Source: Hetaerina americana (lineage: Eukaryota; Arthropoda; Insecta; Odonata; Calopterygidae). From it: a stretch of DNA of 64,000 nucleotides. Made by a program: the position numbers and the translations under genes. Positions 1 through 11,282 of the stretch are shown in pieces. The notes beneath the pieces are model-generated. The model had not been told where the DNA came from. It saw only the letters and a list, made by a program, of their open reading frames with translations, and did not search any database. Numbering within the stretch: position 1 is the first letter of the stretch; the number at the start of each line of letters is the position of its first letter. Location: the NCBI GenBank assembly GCA_022747635.1, contig JAKTNV010000002.1, positions 110,257,869-110,321,868 of the forward strand, written 5' to 3'.

Positions 1-100
1 TAACTTTTTTGAGGAATTCCTTCATGATTAGGAACACAGGTGTGAAGTATTAAATCTTTACGTGGAAGTGCGAAGTTTCTTTTTCAACCCTTCCAGTGCT
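1..100. mobile_element. Decayed Penelope-like terminus, inverted pieces
   Basis: Positions 48-100 (plus) resemble the tail that follows the hammerhead motif at 9840-9890: a TTAAATCTTTA start, then GTGGAAGTNCNAAGTTTCTTT. Positions 1-29, read on the minus strand, carry ATGAAGGAATTCC, the same start-like motif seen at 9891. The two pieces face opposite ways, as in the other inverted PLE termini here. No hammerhead core survives between them. Confidence 0.5.
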
Positions 101-2369
101 TATTTCAAAATCCATAGGAAATACCTATCTCTAGTAGATTTGTCATCGTCTCGAGTATTTTTTACCATGTAGCCCAATCTAATATCATATTTAAAACTTT
201 TTCATTTAATACTACTCACCTATTCTGATTACATTCTATCCTAGATAGCAGACAAAATTCGCATGAAAATTCAAGGATGCATTCTATTCGGAGTAAATTT
301 TATGCATGGGCATTAGAAGCTCCTACTGAATAAACATTCAGTGGACATTCTTGGAACTTTTGGGGAATGCTCTCAGAATGCACAAGGAATCTGGGCAGTA
401 ATAGAACACTCCACCCTGCACTCTGCTGGCACTAACAGTCTGGTTAGAAGGTTCCAGATTGATGTACTTGAATTTATTACTGAACATCACCTTGATCATA
501 AAGCAGTTAACCGAATGGCCCACATGATCTACATTGGGACAATAAATGTGATTACTGAACTAACTGACTGTTAATTAAATGCATAAATTGATCACAATCC
601 ATTTGCAATGACTATAAAAGTCTTTGAATTATTTAAATAACATCTTATCTTATTTGCCTGCAAAGCTTTAGGTTACTGGTGACCTAATAAAATCTTAAAT
701 AATACTTCCTAAACTGTACAAGGTTTTTTGTTCAGATAGGAACCCAATCTTCCCCACTCTTATGAGTGATTCCACATGCCACAGGCTCAGTGTACCCTTA
801 CCTATCAAACCAACCTTCGCAGAGATTATTTCTTCTAGGTTGAGAGAAGTCAAGCAGTAGTTTTTCCACCCTTTCCAAGTTATTCTTTGAAGTTCTCCAT
901 TAATATGTTTCCTGAACAATGTTACTTTATTTAGAGTTTCATACACATTACACACCAAAGAGGGGAACATATTTTAGAAAGTGAATCAGCGTAAACGTTG
1001 TTGAGACTTTTAGAGGTGCAAACGGAATTACCGTTATGTATGTAATGATTCCAAAAACTTCGTTTCCCCTAAAAAGTTTTTAAAAACAGACACTGACCTC
1101 ATAATGAAAATAAGTAGCTTTATAATAGATAGGTACCATCCATTCATTGAAGTAAAAAACATCCACTTGATTAGTGGGTTTGGCTATTTTGCTATAAAGT
1201 AAAAATCCGAAAATATACGCTAAAGCAAGTCCATCCTCGAGTTCTAAGCCATTTAGCTTATGAAAATAATAATATCAATTCAACTTCCACCTGTTGAACT
1301 AACAGGCACAACTTACTTTAATCATCTCCAAGTGTGATACTTTAAACTCCTTCCCAGGGTATAGCATTGTTGCCATCAACGCGGATTTAGAATGGGAATG
1401 GATAACAGCTCCAGCATTCCTGGCTGTAAAATAATCGGTACTCTGATCAATCTGATTAACAAGTTCAGCCTCTCTTAGGCAGACCTTGGTGGCTTTAGAC
1501 TCGAAAGTAGCTTACCAGTGAATGCACACATGAAAAGAGGCGTGCACTGGCTCTTTTTAAGTTTTTTGTGTGGTGGAGGTAGTTCTAAATCACATCCATT
1601 AATATCTTGCACAAAAAGATCATCAGGGGCAAGACGCTCCTTTTGAACTCCAGAAGGTGCTATGTAAATCTGATCCCTTAGGAGAAACTCAACAGAATTA
1701 TAAAACTTTAGCTAAGATTAACACCCTGCCACAATAAAAAATTGCATGAACCAAGAACATTACATAACTTCTGCAATTATTCTTTACGTACCCTTCTCTA
1801 ATGCTTATTCCACCTCCGGTCCCAGTAACCCAACCTAAATGATAGAACTGGTGACATAGCTGGGGAATTAGATTTCTAGGATGTTCCTGCAACCGAAATC
1901 AGTACAGATTCATTCTGATAAACATGCCCAACGAATTGACACAAAATCCTTGACGGTTTAGTTGCTCTATGTAAATGCAAGCGTACCTCAGATAAGTTAG
2001 CATCGCGTTTTGGGCAGTCACTCATGCCTCCTAGATTGAATATTGCCGTCAGTAAATATAATAAAATCCTGAATTCAGGGCACAAAATTCCGAAAACTAA
2101 GGCTTAATAACCACGTAAGATTGACTAGTACTACTTAAGCCCGCAATAACAAGAAACCAGCCGGACCGCTAGCTCCCTGCGATACCTTAAATATCACCAG
2201 CATTTATAAAATCAGCTGGCGATATACTAGTGGAAACAAAATTAATGTATTCCCCTAATTGTGTAAGTGGTAGTAGCAGAAAAGTATTACCCAAAAAAAG
2301 TAAAATTAAAAAAAAAACTATTTCGCAGCAATGATAATAAATCACCAAAAATCTCCCATTTATTGCAGA
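101..2369. other. No recognised gene
   Basis: AT-rich sequence with only short open frames on both strands and no protein, RNA or repeat family I recognise. Confidence 0.6.
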
Positions 2370-2451
2370 GCTGTGGTGTCCGAGTGGTTAAGGAGTTGGA
2401 CTCGAAATCCAATGGGCTTTGCCCGCACAGGTTCGAATCCTGTCCACAGCG
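2370..2451 (+). tRNA. tRNA-Ser(CGA)
   Basis: A complete 82-nt class II tRNA that decodes UCG codons as serine. The acceptor stem GCTGTGG (2370-2376) pairs perfectly with CCACAGC (2444-2450), and G2451 is the discriminator base expected for serine. The D-arm contains the A box (TCCGAGTGGTTAAGGA), the anticodon stem TTGGA/TCCAA closes the loop CTCGAAA with anticodon CGA, a long variable arm follows (TGGGCTTTGCCCG region), and the T-arm is ACAGG-TTCGAAT-CCTGT. The CCA end is not encoded, as expected for a nuclear eukaryotic gene. No intron interrupts the anticodon loop. Unlike the SINE heads elsewhere in the window, every helix is intact, so I take this as a functional gene transcribed by Pol III from its internal A and B boxes. 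Confidence 0.96.
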
Positions 2452-2452
2452 G

Positions 2453-2459
2453 TTTTTTT
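2453..2459 (+). terminator. Pol III T-run terminator
   Basis: Seven consecutive T residues start two bases after the tRNA-Ser discriminator base, the standard Pol III stop signal on the coding strand. Confidence 0.9.
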
Positions 2460-4910
2460 ACATCGCATTTGTTGGATTTTGTTGATTCCTGACAGTTGGC
2501 ACTTTCGCAAATTTTCCCCTCTTGCCAAGTAAACTTTTATTTCGAACGTAATTTAAGATTTCAATGAATTACAATTTAACTTAAAGTTGAATATGTATCT
2601 TTTCGTATTACGGTGTTCTTTTTTTATAAAAAAAAAACCTGCTGAGTGGCGTTACATCGTTTGTCTGCTGAAAAATCATAAGCAACACTTTGCTCCATAA
2701 ATCCACGAAAAGACTTCCTCAGTCGAAATATTCCGACCAAGATGGCTGTAATCTTGTTGATGGCTACATTACGGAGAGAATTTCTCCATTTTTTTCGGTA
2801 ACGACATTTGCATTAAGTTTCATTCCACCAGTGCGACAGTATGTATTTTGGAAGTTTTTCACAAGCTATCATGAAACCAAAGCCATATTTGGGAATTTCT
2901 TTCGCCGCAATTTACCGTTTCGCGATAACTGCCCACGGAAGCGCTATCACTGAATGAAGCTACCTCTTTTGGTGCTTCAATCGCTAGCACAATGTTTATC
3001 ACCGGATCTGACGTTATTCTTTAGCTATCCAACAGGATTTACATCAATTCTGATTCTCGTCTCAAAAGTGGAAGGCTAGGTTTTAGGCGAAAAAAATCAC
3101 GAACCTGTAGACCACGCTCAAGACGTATGGAAAACACCAAAATTCGCCAGTGTCATTTCGTGCAGGAAAAGTATTGTTGGTATTACGGGAACAAGTTTCA
3201 CAAGTATTACAAATATTTTACACAATCATTGGCGTTTTAGATCATTGGAGTACGTTCTATCACGCGGCCTCGAACAATAAATAGCGCACATTTCTGAGTC
3301 GAAGAAATCATTTATTTTCGGGTGACCAATTGCGTTTTGATTCTTCCAAAGTAAATCATCATTCACCAGCAGACCATGTGGTATTGGTTTCGTCGAACCA
3401 GAAAATACATATATCTATGTAAAACAATAGAAACACGAGGATATAATTCAAGCTGAATACAGACACATTCATTGATTATGAGACTAATGAGTTATTAATC
3501 CACACTTAGCATTAATAAAACATTCTTTCAAATGAAAAATATCTTAATTTACTCTTAAGGATACTGAACACACATTAGATTTCAGAAAAGGAGGACGTTT
3601 ATCATACAAAATAAGTCCCATGTTCCCTTAGGGCCCTCGGTAGGTACATCTTGTGCGCACACAATTGACGTGTGCATAGACTGTTTATATTTGGCGGGCA
3701 CTGTGATTGTGAGCGTCAATATTGGCAGAGAAAGAAAGGTTCATTCTTGTGTACATATACTACAGCAAATAAAAATATAAATACACGAAAGATGTAAAAG
3801 TTTAAACTGGCTAAATTGTGGAAGACTAAGGGCATCAAATCTAACATTATCTATCAATCGTACACAGAACTTTTTTTTGGAATTTAAAAATGGATATGGC
3901 CTGTGGGGATGAACCCCAGAAAATAGAATTTATATAGAATAAGAACAGAATTTATCAAGGAAAAAATAGTTACATATTTATTGAGTATTCATGTACATAG
4001 TTGGGTTCCTATCATCTTCACCTCCCAGGAAAACTATCCATGCTTGAAAACTCATTCTCATTGCTCTTAAAATGTCTGTCGCTTCGGCAATCCTATAGGC
4101 GATGGAATATCGCAATGGTCTCTTTCGCTCCAAAATGAAATCAGAGGTTTCAATTTCCCGAAATTCCATGCCTTTGATAACATTTTCTTAAAGCAAGAAT
4201 GCGGACGATGAATTTATATCCATGATCGACGGAGCATGTGTCCACCCTGAAGCAGTAACTGGGAGTGGAGTTTAGCTTGGGTAGAGTAGAAAATATTTCA
4301 TTGCGATGGACAAGTTTCGTTTATCATCCACGGGAAATGTGCCACGAAAGCAAGATTGTCCCGACTCTCCAACCGCCACGCTTAATTGCTTTTGTAGTAT
4401 GATTCACACTTGGCTACAAATCACCAAATGTCCATCCGTTCAGTTCACCGCTCTATTTTCAATTACTTTCATTGCTTACGCCTAGCCTACTCCATTTTCT
4501 AGAAACCCGCGAAACAAATGCAATTTTGCTGCTGTGTGAACTCACTTCCGTCATGGCGTCTTGTTCCACTCCCTTTGTTATTCATTGATTTATTTTTCCC
4601 AGCACTTTTTAAGCATTGCTTGGCAATCGGCGATCACCCAAACTAATGACAGCGGGCCGCAAACTATTGTCACCGTCGAAAATGCACCCTTTCCAGTGTG
4701 TGGAATAATTTTCGAATTGTGGTTTTGATGCACAGAACGTAATGCGAAATGGATTTAAAACATTTGAAAATCCGACTTAGCTCGTATTGCCTTCGTTTTT
4801 GCGTTTCTCTCTACCACTGAGTATCAAATGTATATGGTATTTTATTAATTTATTCCTTTAACGATAGTCCGAAAACAGCACTTTTTGGCTTTTTACGTCG
4901 GTTTATTGAC
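2460..4910. other. No recognised gene
   Basis: AT-rich; only short frames with no recognisable family. Nothing supportable. Confidence 0.6.
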
Positions 4911-4914
4911 AGTG

Positions 4915-5095
4915 ATATCAATGGACACGATTACGAACACCCGAGCCCTAGGTAGAGAAATCCAAGGATCGCGAGTCTAATTCCCCTAGGCGGGAATCGG
5001 ACTGATTGATTCCCCTAGGCGGGAATCAAACCCGCGACCCTTGGATTGGCAGAAGAGGATGCTACCCCGCCGCCACCGGGGCCGGCAGAAACTGA
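4915..5095 (-). mobile_element. SINE-B copy, tRNA-derived head
   Basis: Read on the minus strand it starts with GGTGGCGGCGGGG (A-box region), then a B box GGGTTTGATTCCC near 5015-5035, and continues with a body sharing CCTAGGG-TCGGGTGTT with the copy at 33235-33436. A 19-bp segment around the B-box end is directly repeated (4980-4998 and 5009-5027), a copy-specific oddity. Pairing is too poor for a real tRNA gene, so I call it a SINE head. Confidence 0.7.
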
Positions 5096-7689
5096 AAATA
5101 TGCATCTTGATGCATCTGAGAGTTGTGAAACATACTATTAAATCTAATGGTATCGTTGTTATTATACCAAACTCCGATATTAAAGAACTGTCTCCATCAC
5201 GCAACTGCCGCGAAACCTCCGTTTCTCTCTTATTTATTTTAAGGAGAGGATTGCATGAATTGAAGCGCGTTTAACTTAGCTCAGGAAAGGGCTTGTTTAT
5301 ACCTAACTTTATTTATTGAAATCCTCAAATAGACAACTTGCCAACCCAATTGAAGTGTATCTTAAATGTATAGTTCCTTGGCATGGGACGTTAGCATCGA
5401 CATTACCAAAGTGTGACCTTCATTAAATTGTCTTCATTGTGGAATTTTTTAATAATATTTCTACTCAAAATTATGGCGCAAACAAAATTAGGAATATTAT
5501 CGAAGGTAATATATTGTGTATAATTAATTCCAGCACTCATTTGCGGGCTCTTTCCATTATTTTAAGCTGTTAATGGCTTTCGATTTAAAGTATATGTTCA
5601 ATGTCTATCAGCGCATGTGTATTTTTAATAATAATAATAATAATATTAAACAAAAAAGTGGAAATATTTCTCATGCTTACATACGTATATTTCTTTATTG
5701 TCTTTCTTCAATGTAAATTAATATCAAGTTCCGTGGAAAGAAAAGAAAAAAATGCTGATTATATTGATAGGTGAGGTATGAAATGACGGTCAACTTTGTA
5801 GCTTTATTTTCGCCTAAGAGGCTCTTGTCGACCTCGTTCATTTCAATCTCATCCCTTTCATGCATCAATTTATATTGTATTAAACATCATTAACATATTA
5901 ATAATTCTCTTTAGCATCTGTAATCGTGACGCACGCAGACACAACTAATTTTGCGCAGTTTAGTCGTGATTTGTTGGGATTGAAATATAGCTAGTGGAAA
6001 TGCCTATCTTCACTATCTAGAGGAAATAGTGTTGTCATTTGGTACAACCAATTTCATTTCTTATATTTCTCTTGCACTAAATTGGAAGATGCCAATGATT
6101 TTATCCTTGCATGGTGTGTAGGGTAACCTTGTAAGAATATGATGTATCTTACGCGCCGTCGCTGAATTCCGTCTTTCGTGAGGTTTGAGCGCGGGATTTG
6201 ATTTTTTTCAACGTACACGCGCATTCAATGTCATGCAGGGCAAAGTACAGATATTGGGATGGAGTGCTTAGAACCCACAACTTGGTTTCAGAGTTTTCAG
6301 AGACTGTTACGAACCTCTCTGTGTTGTCGGTACACGCTGGGGTGAATTCCGAGTCGGTTGTGCTGCATCGACACGCTCTCGAAGAGGGTGGTGCGTGGGA
6401 GGGACTCATTCGAAATATGGATCCGGAGACTGTGCGAGGAAATACTTCGAGAATGAATAGAGAGTCAAAACAATAATCTTTGGAAAATCACATTCCTGAT
6501 CTCGCTCAAAGTTTAGCAAATCGGTGTACTTTTGCCTCGAGTGCGCATTCCGATTGAGCTATTTCTTTCTTGCATAGTTTTCCCACAAATGACGACGGGA
6601 AAATTACTAGCTATCCGCGAAAACAAACGTCACCGGGATTGCTTCAGAATTATACATTTTAGGATTCCCTGGACACCTTTCGAGCGCCTCCTACGTCAAA
6701 TCTACCCACCTGCGCATGCGCGTGTCATTGTATTGCCGTGGGCATGCTTTCAAAACAAATTATTTATCTCAGGAACGTGTAATCGCGAAATTATCATTCG
6801 CATGCGGATAAAGAGGACAGATTGAATTTTGGTTGATATGGCCCGTTGAAGAAGCGACTCTTCACATCTTCGTCTAGATTACACTTCACCAAGTTTACTA
6901 CACTACACTTCGTAGTTCTACACTATGCTTCACTTCGCAATTTTATCGGTTTTTAAAACTACTAGTAGCATTAAATCTAACGATATGAGCTAGGGATGTG
7001 CAATGCTTTTCGCCATTTTATCTGTTATTAATTAAAGTACCATTTAATCTAAAATCTCGTATTTCTCGGGTATGTATAATACTTTTCTGTCCTTACTGAA
7101 TAACTCCATAAAACTAATTTCGCAATAAGTGCCTGAATTATTTTCACCTTTATCATGCATCGCTTCCATCGTTCAATCAAATGATGCTTTTGGATAACAT
7201 TTTTATTGAAAATACACTTTTGGAGGCTTTAGGATCGACCTAATTTTTGTAAACCCTTTGAGGAATGCGAGGCCAAAGCCAGTGCAAGGCCAAATCCCGT
7301 ACACAGGCTGGCTGTGAAACTTGTGCAAGGAAAAAATACAACGGGTCATACTGTACTCATTATCTTGAGGAAAGGCAGAAGAGTGGTTTTTCACTACATT
7401 TACGTAATACATTTAGATGTCACGCCCTGATAATTCATTCCGATTGTATCAGGATCTCAGAGAACACATACGGTCTCTCTCGTTGACATTTGAATCATAC
7501 AGAATAAAGATATATTACAGTAATAACCCGTATTCAAAATTACTGTACACACTTTTGCAAGACAATATCAAATTTCGTAACCCAAGAAATGGATTTTCGA
7601 AGTCGAAGGCCAAGGGTTGCATGTTGAAGAAACATGTTGAAGAATACCTGTAATACATTTTCAACATTATTGCTAAAGAGGCGCTCTGC
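5096..7689. other. No recognised gene; short (TAA)n at 5625-5645
   Basis: Contains one short AAT/TAA microsatellite at about 5625-5645. Open frames here (for example 6149-6476 on both strands) match no family I know. Confidence 0.6.
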
Positions 7690-8345
7690 CGATTTATGCA
7701 AGAGCTTCAATTTGTAATTAATTTAACCTTCGCTCCGTGAGTGATTCCCAGCCTAGCTCTTCTAATATTTTGGATACGCTACTCAGTTTATCATAACAAC
7801 GTTTTACGAATCTAGCTCCTCTATGCTGCACGCGATCCAATTCGGCAATCAATTCAACTTCGTGAGGATCTCATGTACTTACAGCATATTCTAAATGAGG
7901 CCTAACCAACAACAGATAACTTTTCTCTCTGACCTTTTCATCACCTTTACCCAGTATTCTTCTTATGAATCCTAATTTTTTGTTAGCTTGTCCACATATT
8001 CCCCGTATGTGTTTCACCCAGGAGAGATCGTGAGTGAGGGTAACGCCCAAGTACTTAATCGAGTCTGCACATTCCATATCGGTGTTCCCGATGCAGTAGG
8101 CGTTCGGGTGGGAATCGCTCTTTTTCCAAAAATTCATCGCTACGCACTTTTTAAAGCTTAATTCTAATTGCCAAGTGTCGCACCGGCGTTATATAGTATA
8201 AACCTAAGGTCATCTGACAAAGCTGCCGCGTCCTCAGGATCACGGATACCACGGTAAACCCCTGCATCGTCGGAAAATAAGTGGAAATTACTATTGACTA
8301 CGGAGTCCATATTGTTAACTTAAAGTAGGAATAATAAAGGAAAAA
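7690..8345 (-). pseudogene. LINE-1 group: decayed non-LTR reverse transcriptase fragment
   Basis: Minus-strand remnant of a CR1/Jockey-type reverse transcriptase. The part upstream of 8137 reads HLFSDDAGVYRGIRDPED, where FSDD stands for the catalytic F/YADD box. The open stretch 8137-7871 contains YLGVTLTHDLSWVKHI and then KVREKSYLLLVRPHLEY, both hallmark blocks after the RT active site. Below 7871 the frame breaks, but ARFVKRCYDKLSSVSKILEELGWESLTERR can be read in pieces. Stops and frameshifts make it non-functional. It is homologous to 27995-28770 and 41055-41410. The 5' part is missing. Clade assignment is inferred. Confidence 0.85.
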
Positions 8346-9564
8346 TCATTGTAACGTGATTTTCATTGATAAAGTATATTTTAGCACGTATATTTTTAAA
8401 TAAATAATTAATAATGTACAATATCATCATCAATTTTAGATGTTTTTATTTGTTCTGTTTTTTCCATTCACTTAATGTTTCAAAATTTGATAAAGAGATT
8501 TTAAAAAAGTAGTTGTGAAAGATGAAACATTTTGTGGATTTCATTAAAACCATGTCGCTTCCACCCTTGTTTACTTGCTTAGTGTCGGTTTCCCGAACTC
8601 AAGTTTGTCACGCTTCTAAGTGAAAGGAAAAATAATTTATGGTCATAAGATGGGCATTTACAAAGGTATTAATTTATTATTGTAGGATGGAATCAAGAGA
8701 AGAGAATCTTTTGCCGAAGGAATTAGATTTGTGGTCAGTCAGAGGAGAGAGATGATGTTATTAACTCGGTGATTTTGCTCCAAAGAATTGGCAGTATGTA
8801 TTCGGCGGCAGATTAGCGGAAAAAATAGTTGTTGATCCATTAACATTTTCTTTATCAAAATAATATAATACGTACATACTTTTGAATTAATTGTTTAATA
8901 TAAATTGTCACTAATTTTTATATTTAAAAAATATATCACGAATATGGCTGGGAAAAAACAGCTCCTTTATTTATTTTGGTTCATGGTAATCTTTCCTTAA
9001 TATATTCTTAAAATACAGCAATGATGAGCTTAGCTTAGTATTTTTACTAAGCTATTTACTCGTGATCTGTATTTTATCCTGTGTAATACTCCATGCTTTT
9101 ATTTTGCCATTTCCTGATTTTCTAATACGTGTAAAGTTAGTCAAATAAATCAATTATCTATCAAATTGAAAGCATTAAATGTTTTCAAAAAATCTGTTAA
9201 TATTGTGTTGAAAGGCTAGATGAACATTGGGAAAAATATGCGACAGTAGATGTGGATAACTTCTGATGGAATAATTGTCGGCTCTTGAAATCCGTCACGT
9301 GAAGGGAAGGAGTAATGAGGGATGGGAAAAGAAACGCGAATGAAATAGAATCGTTTATAATGTGAGGGGTTCTATTTAAATTTTGAATAAAACACATTTT
9401 GAATCCTTGCAGATAATTTTTTCGGCTCGTTTTGCTTTAACAGAAAAATATGCTGGGATAATTTGCGTGCCCCAATTGTCACTCCAGAGTAAATTATTCC
9501 ATTTGTATGGAAGATTTAAATGGCAAAAATATGAATGAAGAAAGAACAAAACTTTAATTTATGA
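8346..9564. other. No recognised gene
   Basis: AT-rich, no credible coding frame or known repeat. Positions 9556-9564 hold the left target-site duplication of the next insertion. Confidence 0.6.
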
Positions 9565-9612
9565 TGAGGGGAAAAGGAAACTGAACACTTCCACAATAAA
9601 GATTCAAATTTT

Positions 9613-9653
9613 TCACGACCATGATTTCGATACTTCGCATCATCATTAGGTAA
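9613..9653 (-). ncRNA. Hammerhead-ribozyme-like motif (slightly decayed)
   Basis: On the minus strand: stem I TTAC/GTGA, core CTAATGA (G5 changed to A), one extra T, stem II GATGC/GTATC around a 3-nt loop, GAAAT, and a CATGGTC stem III with cleavage position C. Stem II and stem I pairing holds with G-U wobbles although the sequence differs from the partner at 9800. Confidence 0.6.
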
Positions 9654-9799
9654 CATGCTGATTGACTGACCACAAATAGGTTGCTGCACCTGCACTCAAC
9701 TTACCCCCTCTCCCTTACTCCCCCTACCTGGCCCCCTCTCCTCTCCCTTACTCCCCTCTTGCAGCCAGACTGTATAAGTTGAAGAAATGTTGACGTGCG

Positions 9800-9840
9800 T
9801 TACCTGATAATGATGCGCAGCTTCGAAACCATGGTCGTAA
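9800..9840 (+). ncRNA. Hammerhead-ribozyme-like motif
   Basis: Stem I TTAC (9800-9803) pairs with GTAA (9837-9840). The core is CTGATAA (9804-9810, G8 changed to A), then an extra T, stem II GATGC/GCTTC with one mismatch, GAAAC, stem III ACC-AT-GGT, and cleavage position C9836. Its place at the PLE terminus matches the hammerheads known from Penelope-like elements. Confidence 0.65.
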
Positions 9841-10260
9841 AATATTAAATCTTTATTGTGGAAGTACAAAGTTTCTTTCTCACCCTCATAATGAAGGAAT
9901 TCCACAAAGTCAAACCTGAAACTGTTACGTTGAATTTATGAATTATCTAATAATCAGGAAATTTCGAAAGGGGTACAAGCTCGCGGCTCAAGAAATTCTT
10001 CAAGAAATTTTCTAAAAAACAGAGCGATGATATTATTCAAACATCGGCTCCGTGTCAGTTATTCTTTTTTGTGCGATAATAACGTTGTTTTATGTGTTGG
10101 ACTTGGACCATTTCGCAGTATACGATATGTAATACCAATGAATAAAAACATTACACGGCGTCTGTACATGCGGTCGGAGGAATCCGGAGCGCTCTTCATT
10201 GCTCTTTTCATTCGAGGGCGAGAGAGCGAGCGGTGTTTGTGGTTGAAATTCGGAAGCAAC

Positions 10261-10273
10261 GCACATTTTTTCT
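10261..10273. repeat. Target-site duplication, left copy (13 bp)
   Basis: GCACATTTTTTCT here is repeated exactly at 11270-11282 and brackets the PLE insertion. Confidence 0.85.
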
Positions 10274-10328
10274 AACTTAGGAGAAAAAAACACAATTTTA
10301 TCTTTGCTTTTCTACAGAATAGACTTTA

Positions 10329-10373
10329 CTCGTCGACTAGTTTCGTTTACACAATAAACATCATCAGGACTAG
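10329..10373 (-). ncRNA. Hammerhead-ribozyme-like motif, PLE 3' end
   Basis: Minus strand: stem I CTAGTC/GACGAG (one A-G mismatch), perfect core CTGATGA, one extra T, perfect 5-bp stem II GTTTA/TAAAC with loop TTGTG, GAA box, short stem III ACTAGT, and cleavage position C. It lies about 160 nt after the GIY-YIG frame stop on the same strand, the expected place for a PLE-type hammerhead. Confidence 0.75.
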
Positions 10374-10535
10374 TGGTACAATATACATTTTTCTGAGTTA
10401 TATACTCTTCCGGGTGGCGGATGGGAAGTGAAAGGGAAGGGAAGGGGGATGGGAAGTGAGGGAGTGTAATTAAGGAAAGGGTAGGTATGGGGAGGGGGGG
10501 AGGGGACAGGGTTGGTAAAGGAGCGTGGGTCTGCG

Positions 10536-11269
10536 TCATGGGGATTTTTTGGGGTGTAGAATAGGAATGTCCAGGAGGGGTGAGTGGAAAGGGAAGAGGT
10601 GGTCATTGGTTATCCTTTCCTTCTTCTTAACCATTTTTACAATTTCCAACTGCTCCCGGATATCCATCTGCGTCCCTTTCTTCACTCCGTGCAGTAATTG
10701 GGGGGTGAAATCCGCTTGGTGGCCTTCCTTCGAGAGATGGGTTGCGAATTGGGACATTCCAGTGTTCTTCATGAAGTCCCTCCGGTGTTCTTCCGCTCGA
10801 ACCTTTATGCTCCTTCCTGTCTGACCAATGTACTTAGCGTCACAGTCGCCACATTGTAATTGGTAAACCCCGCTCTGGAGAGTTGGTTTCATGGGGTCTT
10901 TGCCTGCAGGTAGCAAACTCCTTAGGTTTTTGTTATTGTAAAAGGCAGGTTTAATGCTCAAATCCTTTAGTACACCGCCTATTTTAATGGAGGGTTTTCC
11001 TACATATTTGATGCGTCGCCACGAAGCTAGGTCTCTGGGTGGGGGACAGTAAATTTCTCTGAATAAAAGTTTTTTCTTTTTGTTATCTAGCAAATCATCA
11101 ATCAATTTCTCTGTGTATCCATTGGCCAGAGCAATTTTTTTAATATTGGTTATTTCCAATGTGAAGGCTGAGGGGTCTAAAGGGATAGCTAATGCCCTGT
11201 GTAGCATGCTGTGAAAGGCTGCAAGTTTATGGTGAAATGCATGTTTCGAGGATGCATGGATTCGAGGAT
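10536..11269 (-). pseudogene. Penelope-like protein, C-terminal GIY-YIG endonuclease part
   Basis: This is the end of the single PLE polyprotein (reverse transcriptase followed by a GIY-YIG nuclease that nicks the target). In the open frame that runs back to an ATG at 11294, residues 1 to about 9 come from flanking host DNA; PLE sequence begins near PRIHASSKHAFHHKLAAFHS, a block typical of the region after the RT fingers and palm. The nuclease domain follows: GVY (142-144), a CGDC zinc-type pair, YIG (155-157) with QTGR, then an EEH at 168-170 and a conserved-looking E near 214. The frame is open to its stop at 10536. The RT catalytic core is absent, so this copy is not autonomous. The hammerhead motif downstream fits a PLE. 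Confidence 0.88.
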
Positions 11270-11282
11270 GCACATTTTTTCT
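11270..11282. repeat. Target-site duplication, right copy (13 bp)
   Basis: Exact repeat of 10261-10273. Confidence 0.85.

Larger units (their letters stand above)
9565..9932. mobile_element. Inverted pair of Penelope-like termini
   Basis: Two diverging copies of one PLE terminal sequence. The left is minus (about 9565-9655), the right is plus (about 9795-9932), and a pyrimidine-rich spacer lies between them with a repeated CTCTCCCTTACTCCCC. Each carries a hammerhead-like core and the tail TCTTTATTGTGGAAGT. A 9-bp direct repeat AATTTATGA (9556-9564 and 9933-9941) brackets the unit and fits a target-site duplication. The right arm runs 42 nt past an ATG at 9891 that opens the frame MKEFHKVKPETVTL, like the one at 25613. 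Confidence 0.75.
10274..11269 (-). mobile_element. 5'-truncated Penelope-like retroelement
   Basis: A 996-bp minus-strand insertion between perfect 13-bp direct repeats. From its 5' side it holds the last part of the PLE protein with a GIY-YIG endonuclease domain (11269-10536), a G-run-rich 3' region (plus strand 10430-10512), a hammerhead-like motif (10373-10329), and a 55-nt tail ending CCTAAGTTAGA. The reverse transcriptase core is missing, consistent with 5' truncation during target-primed reverse transcription. Confidence 0.9.

Noticed and set aside
4980..5080. Functional tRNA gene on the minus strand
   Set aside because: The B box is good but the cloverleaf fails and the same unit recurs as SINE-B at 33235.
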